DNA of 64,000 nt from Caulobacter sp. UNC279MFTsu5.1 (GCF_900114015.1 NZ_FORN01000003.1:62001-126000); one strand, 5' to 3'. Numbered from the stretch's first letter, positions 35,336 to 46,536 are shown. The notes: generated from the sequence alone by a model not told the origin. Made by a program: numbers and translations.

Positions 35336-37312
35336 ATGATCCGCGTCACCCGCAGTCTGCTCGGCGCCGCGGCGCTGTGCGCGCTCCTCGCGCCCGCCGC
35401 CCTTCCGTCCAGCGCCCAGGCCGCCCCGGCCGCCAAGCCGCAGCCGGCCTACAGAAACTTCCGCGCCGCGATCTACATCGCCGTCAACAACGCCAAGGCG
35501 CTGGCCGACAAGGCGACCTTCGACCGCGAGTTCGAGCGCGCCAGTCGGCAGCTGCGCTTCGACAAGGTCTATCTGGAGGTCTATCGCGACAAGAACTTCG
35601 CCAGCGACGAGCAGATCGCGCGGGTCAAGGGCTGGTTCGAGGAACGCGGCGTCACGGTGGCCGGCGGGATCACCCTGGCGGCCGGCGGCGAGGGCGGCCA
35701 GTTCGGCACCTTCGACTACGAAAAGCCGGCCGACCGGGCCGAGTGCGAAAAGGCCGTGCGCCTGGCGGCCAAGCACTTCGACGAGGTGATCCTCGACGAC
35801 TTTTTCTTCTACACCTCCAAGAGCCCGGCCGACATCGCCGCCAAGGGCGACCGCAGCTGGAGCCAGTACCGGCTGGAGACCATGCGCAAGGTCAGCCAGG
35901 ACCTGGTGATCGGCCCGGCCAAGGCGGTCAATCCCAAGGTGCGGATGATCATCAAGTACCCCAACTGGTACGAGCACTTCCAGGGCACGGGCTACGACCT
36001 GGAGAAGCAGTCTCAGATGTTCGACGGCATCTACACCGGCACCGAGACCCGCGATCCGGTGGTCACCGACCAGTTGCTGCAGCAGTACGAGAGCTATTCG
36101 ATCATCCGCTACTACGACAACATCCGGCCCACCGGCTCGAACGGCGGCAAGGGCAATGGCGGCGGCTGGGTCGACACCTTCTCGACCCTCTATGTCGACC
36201 GCTACGCCGAGCAGCTGTGGGACACCCTGCTGGCCAAGGCGCCGGAGATCACCCTGTTCAACTGGCGGCCGATGAATGAGGCCAAGGCCGTCGAGCCGGG
36301 CCAGCGCCCGTGGAAGGACAAGGCCACCAGCTTCGACTGGAAGGCCATGGTCGCCAGCTACAGGCCCTCGGGCCAGACGGGCGACCCGGGTCCGGGCTGG
36401 GGCCGCGCGGCGGGCTGGTCCCTGGAGAAGATCGACAAGGACCTGGGCCTTCTGGGCAATCCGATCGGGATCGCCAGCTACAAGCCCTACCAGTCGTCGG
36501 GCGAGGACTTCCTGCACAACTACCTGGGCAATGTCGGCATTCCGATCGAGCTGTCGCCCAACTTCCCGAAGGGCGCCGACGTCGCCTTGCTGACCCAGGC
36601 GGCGGCCAAGGACCCGAAGATCGTCGAGGAGATCAAGGGCAACCTGCTGGCCGGCAAGACGGTGTTCATCACCTCGGGCCTGCTCTCCGCCCTGCAAGGC
36701 AAGGGCATCGAGGACATCCTCGAGGTGCGCGACACCGGCCGCAAGGTGGCCCTGCACGACTTCCTCAACGGCTACGGGGCGGGCAACGGCGAGAGCCTGA
36801 ACGACCGGGGACGCGATACTCCGCCGGTGCTGTTTCCGGAGCTGGCCTTCTACACCAACGACAGCTGGGGGATCATCCGCGGCGTGGCCAACGCCAAGGG
36901 CTTCCCGATCCTGCTGATGAACCGCTACGGCGGCGGGGTGCTCTATGTGATCACCATGCCGGAGAATCCGGGCGACCTCTACAACCTGCCCCAGGGCGTG
37001 ACGACCGAGATCAAGCGCTACCTGCAGCGCGACTTCCCGGTGCGGCTGGACGCCCCGGACCGGGTCAGCCTGTTCGCCTACGACAACGGGACCTTCGTGG
37101 TGCAGTCGTTCCGCGACGACGACACGGCCGTGAACCTGTCGCTGCTGGGCGCGGGCGTGAAGCTGCGCGACATGACGACCGGCCAGCTGGTCACGGCCAG
37201 GCCGGCCGACGGCAAGGCGGACGCCTGGCGCCGCCAGGGCGTGCCGGTCCGCACCGAGTTCGCCGCCGCCGTCGCCCCGCACAGCTACACGGTCTACCGG
37301 ATCGAGAAGTAG
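35336..37312 (+). CDS. Large secreted protein, possible glycoside-hydrolase-like enzyme
   Basis: This 658-residue protein has a signal peptide (MIRVTRSLLGAAALCALLAPAALPSSAQA). Residues ~40-300 look like a (beta/alpha)8 barrel: FRAAIYIAVNN, KVYLEVYRD, GITLAAGGEGGQFG, the acidic strand end FDEVILDDFFFYTSK, and IKYPNWYEHFQG. Paired aspartates at a barrel strand end are common in glycoside hydrolases. The C-terminal third contains a NYLGNVGIPIELSPNFP segment, a GKTVFITSGLL segment and a beta-rich end (YDNGTFVVQSFRDDDTAVNLSLL), as in glutamine-amidotransferase-like and beta-sandwich domains of such enzymes. The substrate and exact family are unknown. Confidence 0.65.
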   Translation: MIRVTRSLLGAAALCALLAPAALPSSAQAAPAAKPQPAYRNFRAAIYIAVNNAKALADKATFDREFERASRQLRFDKVYLEVYRDKNFASDEQIARVKGWFEERGVTVAGGITLAAGGEGGQFGTFDYEKPADRAECEKAVRLAAKHFDEVILDDFFFYTSKSPADIAAKGDRSWSQYRLETMRKVSQDLVIGPAKAVNPKVRMIIKYPNWYEHFQGTGYDLEKQSQMFDGIYTGTETRDPVVTDQLLQQYESYSIIRYYDNIRPTGSNGGKGNGGGWVDTFSTLYVDRYAEQLWDTLLAKAPEITLFNWRPMNEAKAVEPGQRPWKDKATSFDWKAMVASYRPSGQTGDPGPGWGRAAGWSLEKIDKDLGLLGNPIGIASYKPYQSSGEDFLHNYLGNVGIPIELSPNFPKGADVALLTQAAAKDPKIVEEIKGNLLAGKTVFITSGLLSALQGKGIEDILEVRDTGRKVALHDFLNGYGAGNGESLNDRGRDTPPVLFPELAFYTNDSWGIIRGVANAKGFPILLMNRYGGGVLYVITMPENPGDLYNLPQGVTTEIKRYLQRDFPVRLDAPDRVSLFAYDNGTFVVQSFRDDDTAVNLSLLGAGVKLRDMTTGQLVTARPADGKADAWRRQGVPVRTEFAAAVAPHSYTVYRIEK

Positions 37313-37324
37313 CGGTTGAGATTT

Positions 37325-37350
37325 CCCCGGCGCGACCATTCGCGCCGGGG
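37325..37350. terminator. Perfect ten-base hairpin after the large secreted protein gene
   Basis: CCCCGGCGCG and CGCGCCGGGG flank a six-base loop 12 bases after the stop. There is no T-run, so termination is inferred only from stem strength and position. Confidence 0.45.
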
Positions 37351-37416
37351 ATGATCCATTGCATTTCCGGGCGTTTTGGGGTCTTAGGAGCGCACTTTCC
37401 ACCAACCAGAAGATTC

Positions 37417-37746
37417 ATGTCGCACCTGAAGAACACCGGCTTCGCCGATCGCATCTCCGCCGCCGCCGAAGCCAAGAAGGCCATGCTGGCCAAGATGAAG
37501 GTGAAGCCGACCGTCCAGGACCCCAATTTCGAGCAGCGCCACGCCGAGCGCGAAGCCGAACTGGAACGGGTCCGCGCCGAGCGCGCCGCGATCAAGGAAG
37601 CCGCCCGCCAGGAAGCCTTGGCCAAGGAAGAGGCCGCCCTCGCCGAAAAGCGCGCTCAGCGCAAGGAGCGCAAGGCCCTGACCGCCGCCGAGCAGAAGGC
37701 CGCTCGCGACGCCAAGTACGCCGCCCGCAAGGCGCGCCAGAAGTAA
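37417..37746 (+). CDS. Small charged coiled-coil protein (DUF6481-like)
   Basis: This 109-residue protein (SHLKNTGFADRISAAAEAKKAMLAKM...) is almost wholly helical and extremely rich in Lys, Arg, Glu and Ala, with no membrane segment. Its N-terminal FADR...AA..AKKAML pattern matches the DUF6481 proteins of alphaproteobacteria, which have no assigned role. A basic coiled coil of this kind could bind nucleic acid. It is a single gene on the plus strand. Confidence 0.7.
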   Translation: MSHLKNTGFADRISAAAEAKKAMLAKMKVKPTVQDPNFEQRHAEREAELERVRAERAAIKEAARQEALAKEEAALAEKRAQRKERKALTAAEQKAARDAKYAARKARQK

Positions 37747-37820
37747 TCATCTGAACTACTCGCTCTATCGCGTGGTCCCGACCCCGTCCGAGGGGCGGGC
37801 CATGCGAAGGGCTTGAGCTC

Positions 37821-38615
37821 ATGCACGTCGATTTCGCCCTGCTGGCCACGATGTTCGCCGTGGCGGCGATCGCCGGGGCGTTCGACGCCATCGCCGGCGG
37901 CGGCGGCCTGCTGACCGTCCCGGCCCTGCTGCTGACCGGCATGAACCCCGTCGCGGCGCTGGGCACCAACAAGCTGCAGGGCGCGGTCAGCGCCATCTCC
38001 TCCACCACCGCCTTCGCCCGTCGCGGCCTGATCGACTGGAAGACCGCCCTGCCGGTGGCCGGCGCGGCGGCGGTCGCTGGCCTGTGCGGCGCCCTGTGCG
38101 CCAGCCTGCTGTCACCGCGCGTCCTGGCGGCCCTGGTGCCGATCCTGCTGATCGTCATCGCCCTCTATTTCGGCTTTTCGAAAGGGCTGAAGGGCGAGGA
38201 CGTCCATCCGCGCCTGACCCTGCCGGTGTTCGCCTTCTGCGTGACGCCGCTGATCGGCTTCTACGACGGGATCTTCGGCCCGGGGGCGGGGGCGTTCTAC
38301 ATGGTGGCCATCGTCACCCTGCTGGGCTACGGCGCGCTGAAGGCCACGGCCCACACCAAGCTGGCCAACGCCGCCTCGAACCTGGGCAGCCTGTCGCTGT
38401 TCATCCTGAAGGGCGTGGTGGTCTGGCCGATCGGCCTGGCCATGGCCGCCGGGGCGTTCCTCGGCGCGCAGGTCGGCTCGCGGCTGGCCATGCGGTTCGG
38501 CGCGCGGCTGATCCGGCCGCTGCTGGTGGTGATGTCGTGCGCCATGGCGGTGAAGCTGCTGAGCGATCCGGCCAATCCGCTCAGGCATGCGGTCGTCGGG
38601 CTATTTGGCGGCTAG
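37821..38615 (+). CDS. TSUP-family sulfite/sulfonate exporter (TauE/SafE)
   Basis: This 264-residue membrane protein has about eight helices and the two-repeat TSUP pattern. The first repeat shows GAFDAIAGGGGLLTVPALLLTG and GTNKLQGAVSA. The second shows GFYDGIFGPGAGAFYMVAI and HTKLANAASNLGSL. Members export sulfite, sulfoacetate or related organosulfur anions. No sulfur-metabolism gene is adjacent, so the substrate is open. The start is ATG 37821. Confidence 0.87.
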   Translation: MHVDFALLATMFAVAAIAGAFDAIAGGGGLLTVPALLLTGMNPVAALGTNKLQGAVSAISSTTAFARRGLIDWKTALPVAGAAAVAGLCGALCASLLSPRVLAALVPILLIVIALYFGFSKGLKGEDVHPRLTLPVFAFCVTPLIGFYDGIFGPGAGAFYMVAIVTLLGYGALKATAHTKLANAASNLGSLSLFILKGVVVWPIGLAMAAGAFLGAQVGSRLAMRFGARLIRPLLVVMSCAMAVKLLSDPANPLRHAVVGLFGG

Positions 38616-38735
38616 CCCTTGCCCCCTACGGGTCGCTTCGCGACCGTCTTCCCCCACAGGGGGAAGAGCCTGCCGAGGCGGCTCCGCCCCTATGGGGGCG
38701 GACAGACCGCGAAGCGGTCAGGTGGGGCAGGTGGG
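38616..38735. repeat. Family C intergenic palindromic repeat
   Basis: The element starts CCTTGCCCCCTACGGGTCGC and ends GCGGTCAGGTGGGGCAGG. The inner arms are CGTCTTCCCCCACAGGGGGAAG and CGGCTCCGCCCCTATGGGGGCGGA. An inverted copy lies at 56215-56340. It occupies the gap between the convergent TSUP and smc genes. Confidence 0.8.
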
Positions 38736-38739
38736 TGAG

Positions 38740-41700
38740 CTACTGCGCCGCCACCAGCTGCTCGGCCGTCGACAGATCCACGCTGACCAGCTGGCTCACC
38801 CCGCGTTCGGCCATGGTCACCCCGAACAGGCGGTCCATCCGGCTCATGGTTACCGGATTGTGGGTGATGGCGATGAACCGCGTGCGGGTGCGGCGGCGCA
38901 TCTCGTCCAGCATGTTGCAGTAGCGGTCGACATTCGCGTCATCCAGCGGGGCGTCGACTTCGTCCAGCACGCAGATCGGGGCCGGGTTGGCCAGGAAGAC
39001 GCCGAAGATCAGAGCGCTGGCGGTCAGGGCCTGCTCGCCGCCGCTCATCAGGCTCATGCTGGCCATGCGCTTGCCGGGCGGGCAGGCGAAGATCTCCAGG
39101 CCCGCTTCCAGCGGATCGTCGCTCTCGATCAGCTTCAGCTCGGCCTGGCCGCCGCCGAACAGGGCCTGGAAGAGGGTCTGGAAGTTGGCGTTGATCACCT
39201 CGAAGGCCGCCAGCAGGCGCTCGCGCCCCTCGGCGTTCAGCTCCTCGATGCCGGCCCGCAGCTTGCCCACGGCGCCCGACAGGTCGGCCCGCTCGGTGCG
39301 CATGGTCTCCAGGCGAGCGGCGTATTCGTTGGCCTCCTCCTCGGCGCGCAGGTTCACCGGGCCGATGGCGTCGCGCTCTCTTTCGAGAGCAAAGAGGTGA
39401 GCTTCCACACCCGCGGCGTCCTTGGGCACGGCCACGGCCTCGCCGGCCACGTGGCGGCCCAGCTCCTCGGGCTCCATGCGGGCCTGCTCGCGGATGGCCC
39501 CCGCCACCTCGGCGAAGCGGTCGCGGGCGGCGTCCAGGGTGGCCACCAGGCCGGCGCGCTTCTCGCGGGCCTCCGAGGCGGCCTGTTCGGCGGCGCGGGC
39601 GGCGCGGTCGGCGTTGAGGCGAGCGGTCTCGGCGGCCTCCAGGGCGTCCGAGGCCTTGGCCCGGCGGTTCTCGGCGGCGGCGAACTGCTCGACGATGACC
39701 ACCAGCTTTTCGGCCAGCACCGTCGGGGCCTCGCGGGCCGCCTCCAGGGCGGCGGCGGCCTTGACCCGGTCGGCCTCAAGACTGGTCTCGCGCTTGGCCG
39801 AGGCCTCGCGGCGCTTGGTCCAGTCGGCGTGGTCGCGCTCCAGGCTCTCCAGGCGGCGGGCCCGGCCGGCGGTCTCGCGGGTCTCCTGGTCCAGGGCCGA
39901 GCGGGCGGCGGCGGCGGCCTCGCGGGCGGCGGTCGCCGCCTGGCGGGCGGCGGCCAGCCGCGGGGCCAGGTCCTCGGCGCTCTCGACCCCGGCGCTCTCG
40001 GCGCGGACGGCGGCCAGGGCCGTGTCGGCCTCGACGCGCTCGGCCTCGAAGCGGGCGATGGTGTCGTCCAGCGACTGGGCGCGCGCCTCGCGCTGGGCCG
40101 CTTCGCGCTCGTAGCGGGCCACCTGCTCGCGGGCGCCGGTCAGCAGGCGCTCGGCGTCGGGCGGGCCACGGCGTCTATCCCGAAGGGTTTCTTCAGCGAC
40201 CCGCAAGGCGTCGGCGGCGGTTTTCAGGGCGGCGGTGGCGGCCTCGGCGCGGGGCGCGACCTGGTCGATCTCAGCCTCGACCTCGGCCAGGCGGGTGCGT
40301 TGCTCCAGCCGCACGGCGGCCGGTTTGGGGGCGTCGGCGCGGGCCACGAAGCCGTCCCAGCGCCACAGGTCGCCTTCCTTGGACACCAGCCGCGCGCCCA
40401 CGGGCAGGCCCTTGGCCAGGCGGTCGCCGTCGGCCCGCTCGACCACGGCCACGTGCGACAGGCGGGCGGCCAGTTCCGGCGGGGCCTTGATCAGCGGGGC
40501 CAGCGGCTGGGCGCCCTCGGGCCAGGTTACCGGCTTGGCCTCGGCGCCCGCCCAGAACGAGGCCGCGCGAGGATCCAGCGCGGCTTCCAGGTCGTCGCCC
40601 AGGGCGGCGGCCAGGGCGGCGCCGTAGCCCTTGTCGGGCGTCACCGCGTCCAGGGCTGGCGAGAAGCCGCTCTTGGCGCGCGGGGCGGTCAGCTGGGCCA
40701 GGCCCCGGGCCTCGGTGCGCAGCCGGCCCAGCTGGTCCTCGACCTTGCGGGCCAGGTCGCGGGCCTGGGCCTCGGCGGCGGCGGCCTTGACCCGCACGGC
40801 CTCGGCTTCCTCGAGGGCCTGCCGGGCTGACGCGAGACCCGCCTCGGCGTTGGCGAAGCGCTGGCGGGCCTCGGCGGCGGCCGGGTCGACCACCGGACCG
40901 ACGGCGGCGCGCTCGGCCTTGGCCTGGTCCAGGGCGCGGACCGTGCGGGCCAGGCGACTCTCGGCCTCGGCCAGGCGCTGGGCGGCGGCGCGGGCCCGGG
41001 CGTCCTCGGCGGCGGCGCGGGCGGCCAGCTGCTCGACCTCGCCATCGGCCTTGGCGCGGGCGTCCTCGGCGGCCTTGGCGGCGGCGGCCAGTTCGGGGCC
41101 GCGGGCGGGGGCGGCGGCGATCAGGGCGCGCAGCTCGGCCAGTTCGGCGTCAGCCCGGGCCAGGGCCTGGACGGCGTCCTGCAGCCCTTGCGCCTCACGC
41201 GAGCGGTCGTCGTCGATGCGGGCCAGGTCGGCCGACAGCCGCTCGAACTCGGCCTGGGCGGCTTCGGCCTCGCGCTCGGCCCGGTCCTTCTGGATGGCCA
41301 GCTGGCCCAGGATGGCCTGGGCGATCGAGGCCTCCTCGCGCAGCGGCGGCATGGCCGTCTCGGCCGCCAGGATCGCGGTCTGGGAGGCGGCGGCGGCGCG
41401 GGCGGTCTCCTCGACGGCGCGAGCCGCCTCGGTGGCCTCGGCCTGGGTGCGGTTGAGGGTGTCGCGGGCCTCGGTCCAGCGGGTGTAGAGCACCGCGCCC
41501 TGCACGGCGCGGATCTCGGCCGACAGGCGCTTGTACTTCTCGGCCTGGCGGGCCTCGCGGCGCAGCCGGCCCAGGGCGGTCTCCAGCTCGCGGGCCACGT
41601 CCTCCAGCCGCGAGAGGTTGGCCTCGGCGGCCCGTAGCCGCAGCTCGGCCTCGTGGCGGCGGGTGTGCAGGCCCGAGACCCCGGCCGCCTCCTCCAGGAT

Positions 41701-42186
41701 GCGGCGGCGGTTCTGCGGCTTGGCGCCGATCAGCTCGCTGATCTGGCCCTGGCGGACCAGGGCCGGCGAGTTGGCCCCGGTCGAGGCGTCGGCGAACAGC
41801 AGCTGGACGTCCCGCGCCCGGACCTCGCGGCCGTTGATGCGGTAGGTCGAGCCCTCGCCCCGGTCGATGCGGCGCACCACCTCCAGCGTCGGGTCGTCGT
41901 TGAACTGGGCCGGCGCCGTGCGGTCGGCGTTGTCGATGGTCAGGGTGACGTCGGCGTGGTTGCGGGCCGGGCGGTTGCCGCTGCCGGCGAAGATCACGTC
42001 GTCCATGCCGCCCGCGCGCATGGCTTTGGCCGAATTGGCGCCCATCACCCAGCGCAGGGCTTCCAGCAGGTTGGACTTGCCGCAGCCGTTGGGACCGACG
42101 ATGCCCGTCAGGCCGGGCTCGATCCGGAACTCGGTCGGTTCGACGAAGGACTTGAATCCCGAAAGGCGCAGGCGCTGGAATTGCAC
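38740..42186 (-). CDS. smc: Chromosome segregation protein SMC
   Basis: This 1148-residue SMC ATPase condenses and aligns chromosome arms with ScpA and ScpB. Walker A is [16 protein letters not shown] near residue 32. Long coiled coils flank a hinge near residues 500-650 ([27 protein letters not shown]). The C-terminal head has the signature [17 protein letters not shown] and Walker [20 protein letters not shown]. It starts with GTG at 42186, 16 bases after the DsbA-like gene, so it is probably transcribed with it. Length and order match Caulobacter SMC. Confidence 0.96.
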   Translation of the reverse strand: MQFQRLRLSGFKSFVEPTEFRIEPGLTGIVGPNGCGKSNLLEALRWVMGANSAKAMRAGGMDDVIFAGSGNRPARNHADVTLTIDNADRTAPAQFNDDPTLEVVRRIDRGEGSTYRINGREVRARDVQLLFADASTGANSPALVRQGQISELIGAKPQNRRRILEEAAGVSGLHTRRHEAELRLRAAEANLSRLEDVARELETALGRLRREARQAEKYKRLSAEIRAVQGAVLYTRWTEARDTLNRTQAEATEAARAVEETARAAAASQTAILAAETAMPPLREEASIAQAILGQLAIQKDRAEREAEAAQAEFERLSADLARIDDDRSREAQGLQDAVQALARADAELAELRALIAAAPARGPELAAAAKAAEDARAKADGEVEQLAARAAAEDARARAAAQRLAEAESRLARTVRALDQAKAERAAVGPVVDPAAAEARQRFANAEAGLASARQALEEAEAVRVKAAAAEAQARDLARKVEDQLGRLRTEARGLAQLTAPRAKSGFSPALDAVTPDKGYGAALAAALGDDLEAALDPRAASFWAGAEAKPVTWPEGAQPLAPLIKAPPELAARLSHVAVVERADGDRLAKGLPVGARLVSKEGDLWRWDGFVARADAPKPAAVRLEQRTRLAEVEAEIDQVAPRAEAATAALKTAADALRVAEETLRDRRRGPPDAERLLTGAREQVARYEREAAQREARAQSLDDTIARFEAERVEADTALAAVRAESAGVESAEDLAPRLAAARQAATAAREAAAAARSALDQETRETAGRARRLESLERDHADWTKRREASAKRETSLEADRVKAAAALEAAREAPTVLAEKLVVIVEQFAAAENRRAKASDALEAAETARLNADRAARAAEQAASEAREKRAGLVATLDAARDRFAEVAGAIREQARMEPEELGRHVAGEAVAVPKDAAGVEAHLFALERERDAIGPVNLRAEEEANEYAARLETMRTERADLSGAVGKLRAGIEELNAEGRERLLAAFEVINANFQTLFQALFGGGQAELKLIESDDPLEAGLEIFACPPGKRMASMSLMSGGEQALTASALIFGVFLANPAPICVLDEVDAPLDDANVDRYCNMLDEMRRRTRTRFIAITHNPVTMSRMDRLFGVTMAERGVSQLVSVDLSTAEQLVAAQ

Positions 42187-42202
42187 GGCGCGCGCCCGCC
42201 CC

Positions 42203-42829
42203 TCAGCCCTTGCCGGGCTTGTTCTGGGCCGCCTTGGCGATCGCGGCGGCCAGGACTTCGATCGGCTGGCCGCCCTGGAACCTCTCGCCGTTGACGAAGA
42301 AGGTCGGGGTCGCCTCGATCTTGTCGCGTTCGGCCGCCTTCTCGACCCGGGCGTTGACGGCGTCCAGCGCCGCCTTGTCCTGCAGGGCGGCGGTGAACTG
42401 GGCCTCGGTCAGGCCGAAGCTCGTGCCGATCTTCAGCAGGCCGCCCCACAGGTCCTGGCTCTCGAAGATGGCGTCCTGCTGCTTGAAGATCGCGTCGATC
42501 ACCTGGAAGTACCGGGCCGGCCCCACGCGCCGGGCCAGCAGGTAGCCGGCGGCGGCGAACTGGTAGGGCTGGGTCAGGAACTCGCGGAACACATAGCGGA
42601 CCTTGCCGGTGTCGATGAACTGGGTCTTGAAGACCGGGAACACCTCGTTGTTCCAGTGGGCGCAGTGGGTGCAGGACAGCGAGGCGTACTCCACCACCTG
42701 CACCTTGGCCTTGGGCGAGCCCAGGACCATGTCGCCCTCGGCCGCCGGCAGCGGCGCGGCGCGCGCGATCGCCGGCGCCGCGGCCAGCGCCAAGCCCGTT
42801 CCGATCAAGGCGCGGCGGTCGAGGATCAT
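42203..42829 (-). CDS. DsbA-family thiol oxidoreductase, exported
   Basis: This 208-residue protein has a twin-arginine-like N-terminus ([24 protein letters not shown]) and a thioredoxin-fold domain with active site CTHC in [18 protein letters not shown]. The cis-proline loop [17 protein letters not shown] is at the end. It belongs to the alphaproteobacterial DsbA-like group (thioredoxin_4) that forms or shuffles disulfides in the periplasm. It overlaps the upstream paralogue by ATGA and precedes smc. Confidence 0.88.
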   Translation of the reverse strand: MILDRRALIGTGLALAAAPAIARAAPLPAAEGDMVLGSPKAKVQVVEYASLSCTHCAHWNNEVFPVFKTQFIDTGKVRYVFREFLTQPYQFAAAGYLLARRVGPARYFQVIDAIFKQQDAIFESQDLWGGLLKIGTSFGLTEAQFTAALQDKAALDAVNARVEKAAERDKIEATPTFFVNGERFQGGQPIEVLAAAIAKAAQNKPGKG

Positions 42830-43461
42830 TTCGCGGCCGCCTCGGCCGCGGCGATGGCGGCGTCCAGCTGGGCCATCGACTGCTCGCCGCCGTCGTCGCC
42901 GCCGGCCTTCTTGCCGTTGATGATGAAGGTGGGAGTGCCGGTGATCTTGGCGTCGGCCTGGTACTTCTCGACCCGGCTGTTCAGGGCCTTGAGGTTCTTC
43001 TCGTTGGTGACGCAGCTGGTGAACTGGGCCTCGTCCATGCCGGCAGACTGGGCGATGCGCAGCAGCACGCCGCGATAGTCGCCGGTGGTGAACATCTCTT
43101 CCTGCGAATGGTAGACGGAGTCGAGCACCGAGAAATACTTGTCCTTGCCGGCGCAGCGGGCCATCAGGAACGAGGCCGAGGCCACCTGCACGGGCTCGGT
43201 CAGGAACTCGCGGTAGACGTAGTGCACCCGGCCGGTGTCGATGTACTTCTTCTTGAAGTCGGGGAAGACCTCGTTGTTCCAGCGGCCGCAGTGAATGCAC
43301 GAGGCCGAGGCGTACTCGACGACCGTGACCTTGGCGTTGGGGTTGCCCAGCGACATGTCGTCGGCGGACACCGACTCCTTCTTGTCGCAGCCGGCGAGCG
43401 CGACGCCCAGAGAGGCGGTGAGGGCGACGGCGGTCAGGAGCCGGCGGGTCAGCGGACGCAT
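42826..43461 (-). CDS. DsbA-family thiol oxidoreductase, lipoprotein
   Basis: This 211-residue paralogue of the next gene has a lipobox (VALAGC near residue 25), so it is likely anchored in a membrane. Its thioredoxin-fold domain has active site CIHC in YASASCIHCGRWNNEVFP and ITGTPTFIINGKKAGG at the cis-proline. The two genes are tandem duplicates with different dipeptides between the cysteines (IH and TH), which suggests distinct redox potentials or partners. The 125-base gap to dciA probably holds the promoter. Confidence 0.88.
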   Translation of the reverse strand: MRPLTRRLLTAVALTASLGVALAGCDKKESVSADDMSLGNPNAKVTVVEYASASCIHCGRWNNEVFPDFKKKYIDTGRVHYVYREFLTEPVQVASASFLMARCAGKDKYFSVLDSVYHSQEEMFTTGDYRGVLLRIAQSAGMDEAQFTSCVTNEKNLKALNSRVEKYQADAKITGTPTFIINGKKAGGDDGGEQSMAQLDAAIAAAEAAAK

Positions 43462-43586
43462 GTGATCTTCCCTGGAAGAGGCGTGAACAGTGAAGTTAAG
43501 CGCGATTCTTTAGTCGCGTGAAAAGGGCGCGGATAAGGCGTCGCATCAGCCTATCGAACGTGCGGTTGTCAATCCAGAGACGCCGC

Positions 43587-44129
43587 TTAGCGCGGATCGC
43601 GCAGCACGCCGCGGCCCAGCTTCAGCAAGGCGTCCTTCAGGCCGCCTTCCGGCTGGGCGGCCAGGCTGTCGGCCAGGTCGCGCTCCTGGGCGGCGTCCAG
43701 CGGCGGCTTGCGGCGGGACCGGACGGGGACGGGCGCGGCCGGGGCCTTCACCGGGCCCTGGACGATGCGCAGCTTGGTCACCGCGCCCTTGCCCAGCAGC
43801 AGGTCCAGACGCTGGGTGATTTGCGGGGCCTGGTGCTGGATCAGCGAGGCCACCGGCCCGTCGACCCGCAGCTCCAGCGTGCCGCCCTCGCCGGTGCGGC
43901 TCTTGATCACCCGGACGGGCTCGGTGCGGCGGGCCAGGGTCTCGCCGACGATCTCGCGCCAGCGGGCCTGCAGCATGGCCGGACCCTGGCCGAACTTCTC
44001 GTCCAGCTTCTTGATCAGCGGGGCCAGCGACTTGCCGGCGGGGGGCGGCGGTCGGACCTGCGGACGCGTGCGGCGGCGCTTGAGGATCTCGAGGGCTTCT
44101 TCCGCGGTGGGCAGGGGGCGACGGCGCAT
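43587..44129 (-). CDS. dciA: DciA-like DUF721 protein (replicative helicase loader)
   Basis: This 180-residue protein has an N-terminal basic segment (MRRRPLPTAEEALEILKRRRTRPQVRPPP) and a central DUF721/DciA domain (KSLAPLIKKLDEKFGQGPAMLQARWREIVGETLARRTEPVRV, LELRVDGPVASLIQHQAPQITQRLDLLLG). DciA proteins load or activate the DnaB helicase in bacteria that lack DnaC. The C-terminal Pro/Ala-rich tail is probably flexible. It diverges from mutY, with a family A repeat between them. Confidence 0.85.
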   Translation of the reverse strand: MRRRPLPTAEEALEILKRRRTRPQVRPPPPAGKSLAPLIKKLDEKFGQGPAMLQARWREIVGETLARRTEPVRVIKSRTGEGGTLELRVDGPVASLIQHQAPQITQRLDLLLGKGAVTKLRIVQGPVKAPAAPVPVRSRRKPPLDAAQERDLADSLAAQPEGGLKDALLKLGRGVLRDPR

Positions 44130-44175
44130 GGCGGGAGGTTAGCAGAGGTGCGGGCCTGTGATGATCAAAAAGGGC

Positions 44176-44282
44176 GTCATCCCGGCAGCCTCGAAGAGGC
44201 GGTCCGGGATCCAGGGGACTGGGCTGGCGCTTTGCGGTTCGCCTGGGTCCCGAACAAGCGCCGCGCGCTTTCCGGGATGACA
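44176..44282. repeat. Family A intergenic palindromic repeat
   Basis: The copy runs from GTCATCCCGGCAGCC to TTTCCGGGATGACA, with inner GAGGCGGTCCGGGATCC and GGGTCCCGAACAAGCG. It lies in the 5' gap between the divergent dciA and mutY genes. Confidence 0.8.
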
Positions 44283-44330
44283 CCTGAAAGGGGGCTCCCC
44301 CTGTTCTCCAGGATTTGCCATAGCTCTCCC

Positions 44331-45383
44331 ATGCTCGACATCCCCGCCCTCCGCGCCGCCCTGCTGGCCTGGTACGACGCCCAGGCGCGGGATCTGCCCT
44401 GGCGCACCGGGCCGGCGGCCGGCAAGGCGGGGCGGCGGTCCGACCCCTACCGGGTCTGGCTGTCGGAGGTGATGCTGCAGCAGACCACCGTGCCGCACGC
44501 CACGCCCTATTTCCTCGGCTTCACCCAGCGCTGGCCGACCGTCCGCGACCTGGCGGCGGTGGACGACGGCGAGCTGATGGCCGCCTGGGCGGGGCTGGGC
44601 TACTATGCCCGGGCCCGCAACCTGCTGGCTTGCGCCCGGGCCGTGGCGGCCGACCACGGCGGAGTGTTTCCCGACACCGAGGAGGGCTTGCGGGCCCTGC
44701 CGGGCGTGGGAGCCTACACCGCCGCCGCCGTGGCTGCCATCGCCTTCGACCGACCGGCCAACGTCGTCGACGGCAATGTCGAGCGGGTGATGGCCCGGCT
44801 ATTCGCGGTCGAGGATCCCGTGCCGGACGCCAAGCCGGAGCTGAAGCGCCTGGCCGGCGACCTGGTCACGGCCGAACGCCCCGGCGACTGGGCCCAGGCG
44901 CTGATGGACCTGGGGGCCACGATCTGCCGGCCCAAGGGTCCGCTGTGCGACCGTTGTCCGATCCAGCCATGGTGCGAAGGCTCCAAGACCGGCGCCCCGG
45001 AGACCTATCCGCGCAAGACCCGAAAGGCCGACCGGCCTCGGCGGTTCGGGGTGGCCTACGTCCTGACGCGCGGCGACGCCACGGCCCTGGTCCGTCGTCC
45101 GCCCAAGGGCCTGCTGGGCGGCATGCTGGGCCTGCCGACCAGCGACTGGCGCGATCATCCGTGGGCGGACATAGAGGCCGCCGAGGCCGCGCCGACGGCC
45201 GGCGCCTGGCGCGACTTCGGCGCGGTCGAGCACGTTTTCACCCACTTCGCCCTGACCCTGCGGGTGTTGCGCGCCGAGAGCAACGGCGAGGGGGACTTCG
45301 TCTGGACGGGGCCGGAAGGGTTGGGCGCGCTGCCGAGCGTGTTCCTCAAAGCCGCGAGGGCCGGGCGGGAGCGGTTGGTCTAA
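44331..45383 (+). CDS. mutY: A/G-specific adenine glycosylase
   Basis: This 350-residue enzyme removes adenine paired with 8-oxoguanine. The catalytic glutamate is in WLSEVMLQQTTV and the helix-hairpin-helix is LRALPGVGAYTAAAVAAIAF. The catalytic aspartate is in ANVVDGNVERVMARL. The 4Fe-4S cysteines follow the C-X6-C-X2-C-X5-C spacing in CRPKGPLCDRCPIQPWC. The C-terminal Nudix-like domain that reads 8-oxoG begins near residue 230 (VAYVLTRGDATALVRRPPKGLLGGM). The start at 44331 opens straight into the conserved region. Confidence 0.94.
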   Translation: MLDIPALRAALLAWYDAQARDLPWRTGPAAGKAGRRSDPYRVWLSEVMLQQTTVPHATPYFLGFTQRWPTVRDLAAVDDGELMAAWAGLGYYARARNLLACARAVAADHGGVFPDTEEGLRALPGVGAYTAAAVAAIAFDRPANVVDGNVERVMARLFAVEDPVPDAKPELKRLAGDLVTAERPGDWAQALMDLGATICRPKGPLCDRCPIQPWCEGSKTGAPETYPRKTRKADRPRRFGVAYVLTRGDATALVRRPPKGLLGGMLGLPTSDWRDHPWADIEAAEAAPTAGAWRDFGAVEHVFTHFALTLRVLRAESNGEGDFVWTGPEGLGALPSVFLKAARAGRERLV

Positions 45384-45391
45384 CCAGGAAA

Positions 45392-45423
45392 CCGCTCATC
45401 CCGGCATTCGCCGGGACGAGCGG
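45392..45423. repeat. Short GCTCATCCCGGC-type inverted repeat
   Basis: CCGCTCATCCCGGC and GCCGGGACGAGCGG form a 14-base stem with one mismatch around a four-base loop. It lies exactly between the stops of the convergent mutY and ccrM genes, so a two-way terminator role is likely. Confidence 0.7.
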
Positions 45424-45431
45424 AATTGGAG

Positions 45432-46520
<1,089 letters not shown>

Positions 46521-46536
46521 TCAAAAACACTGAGCG

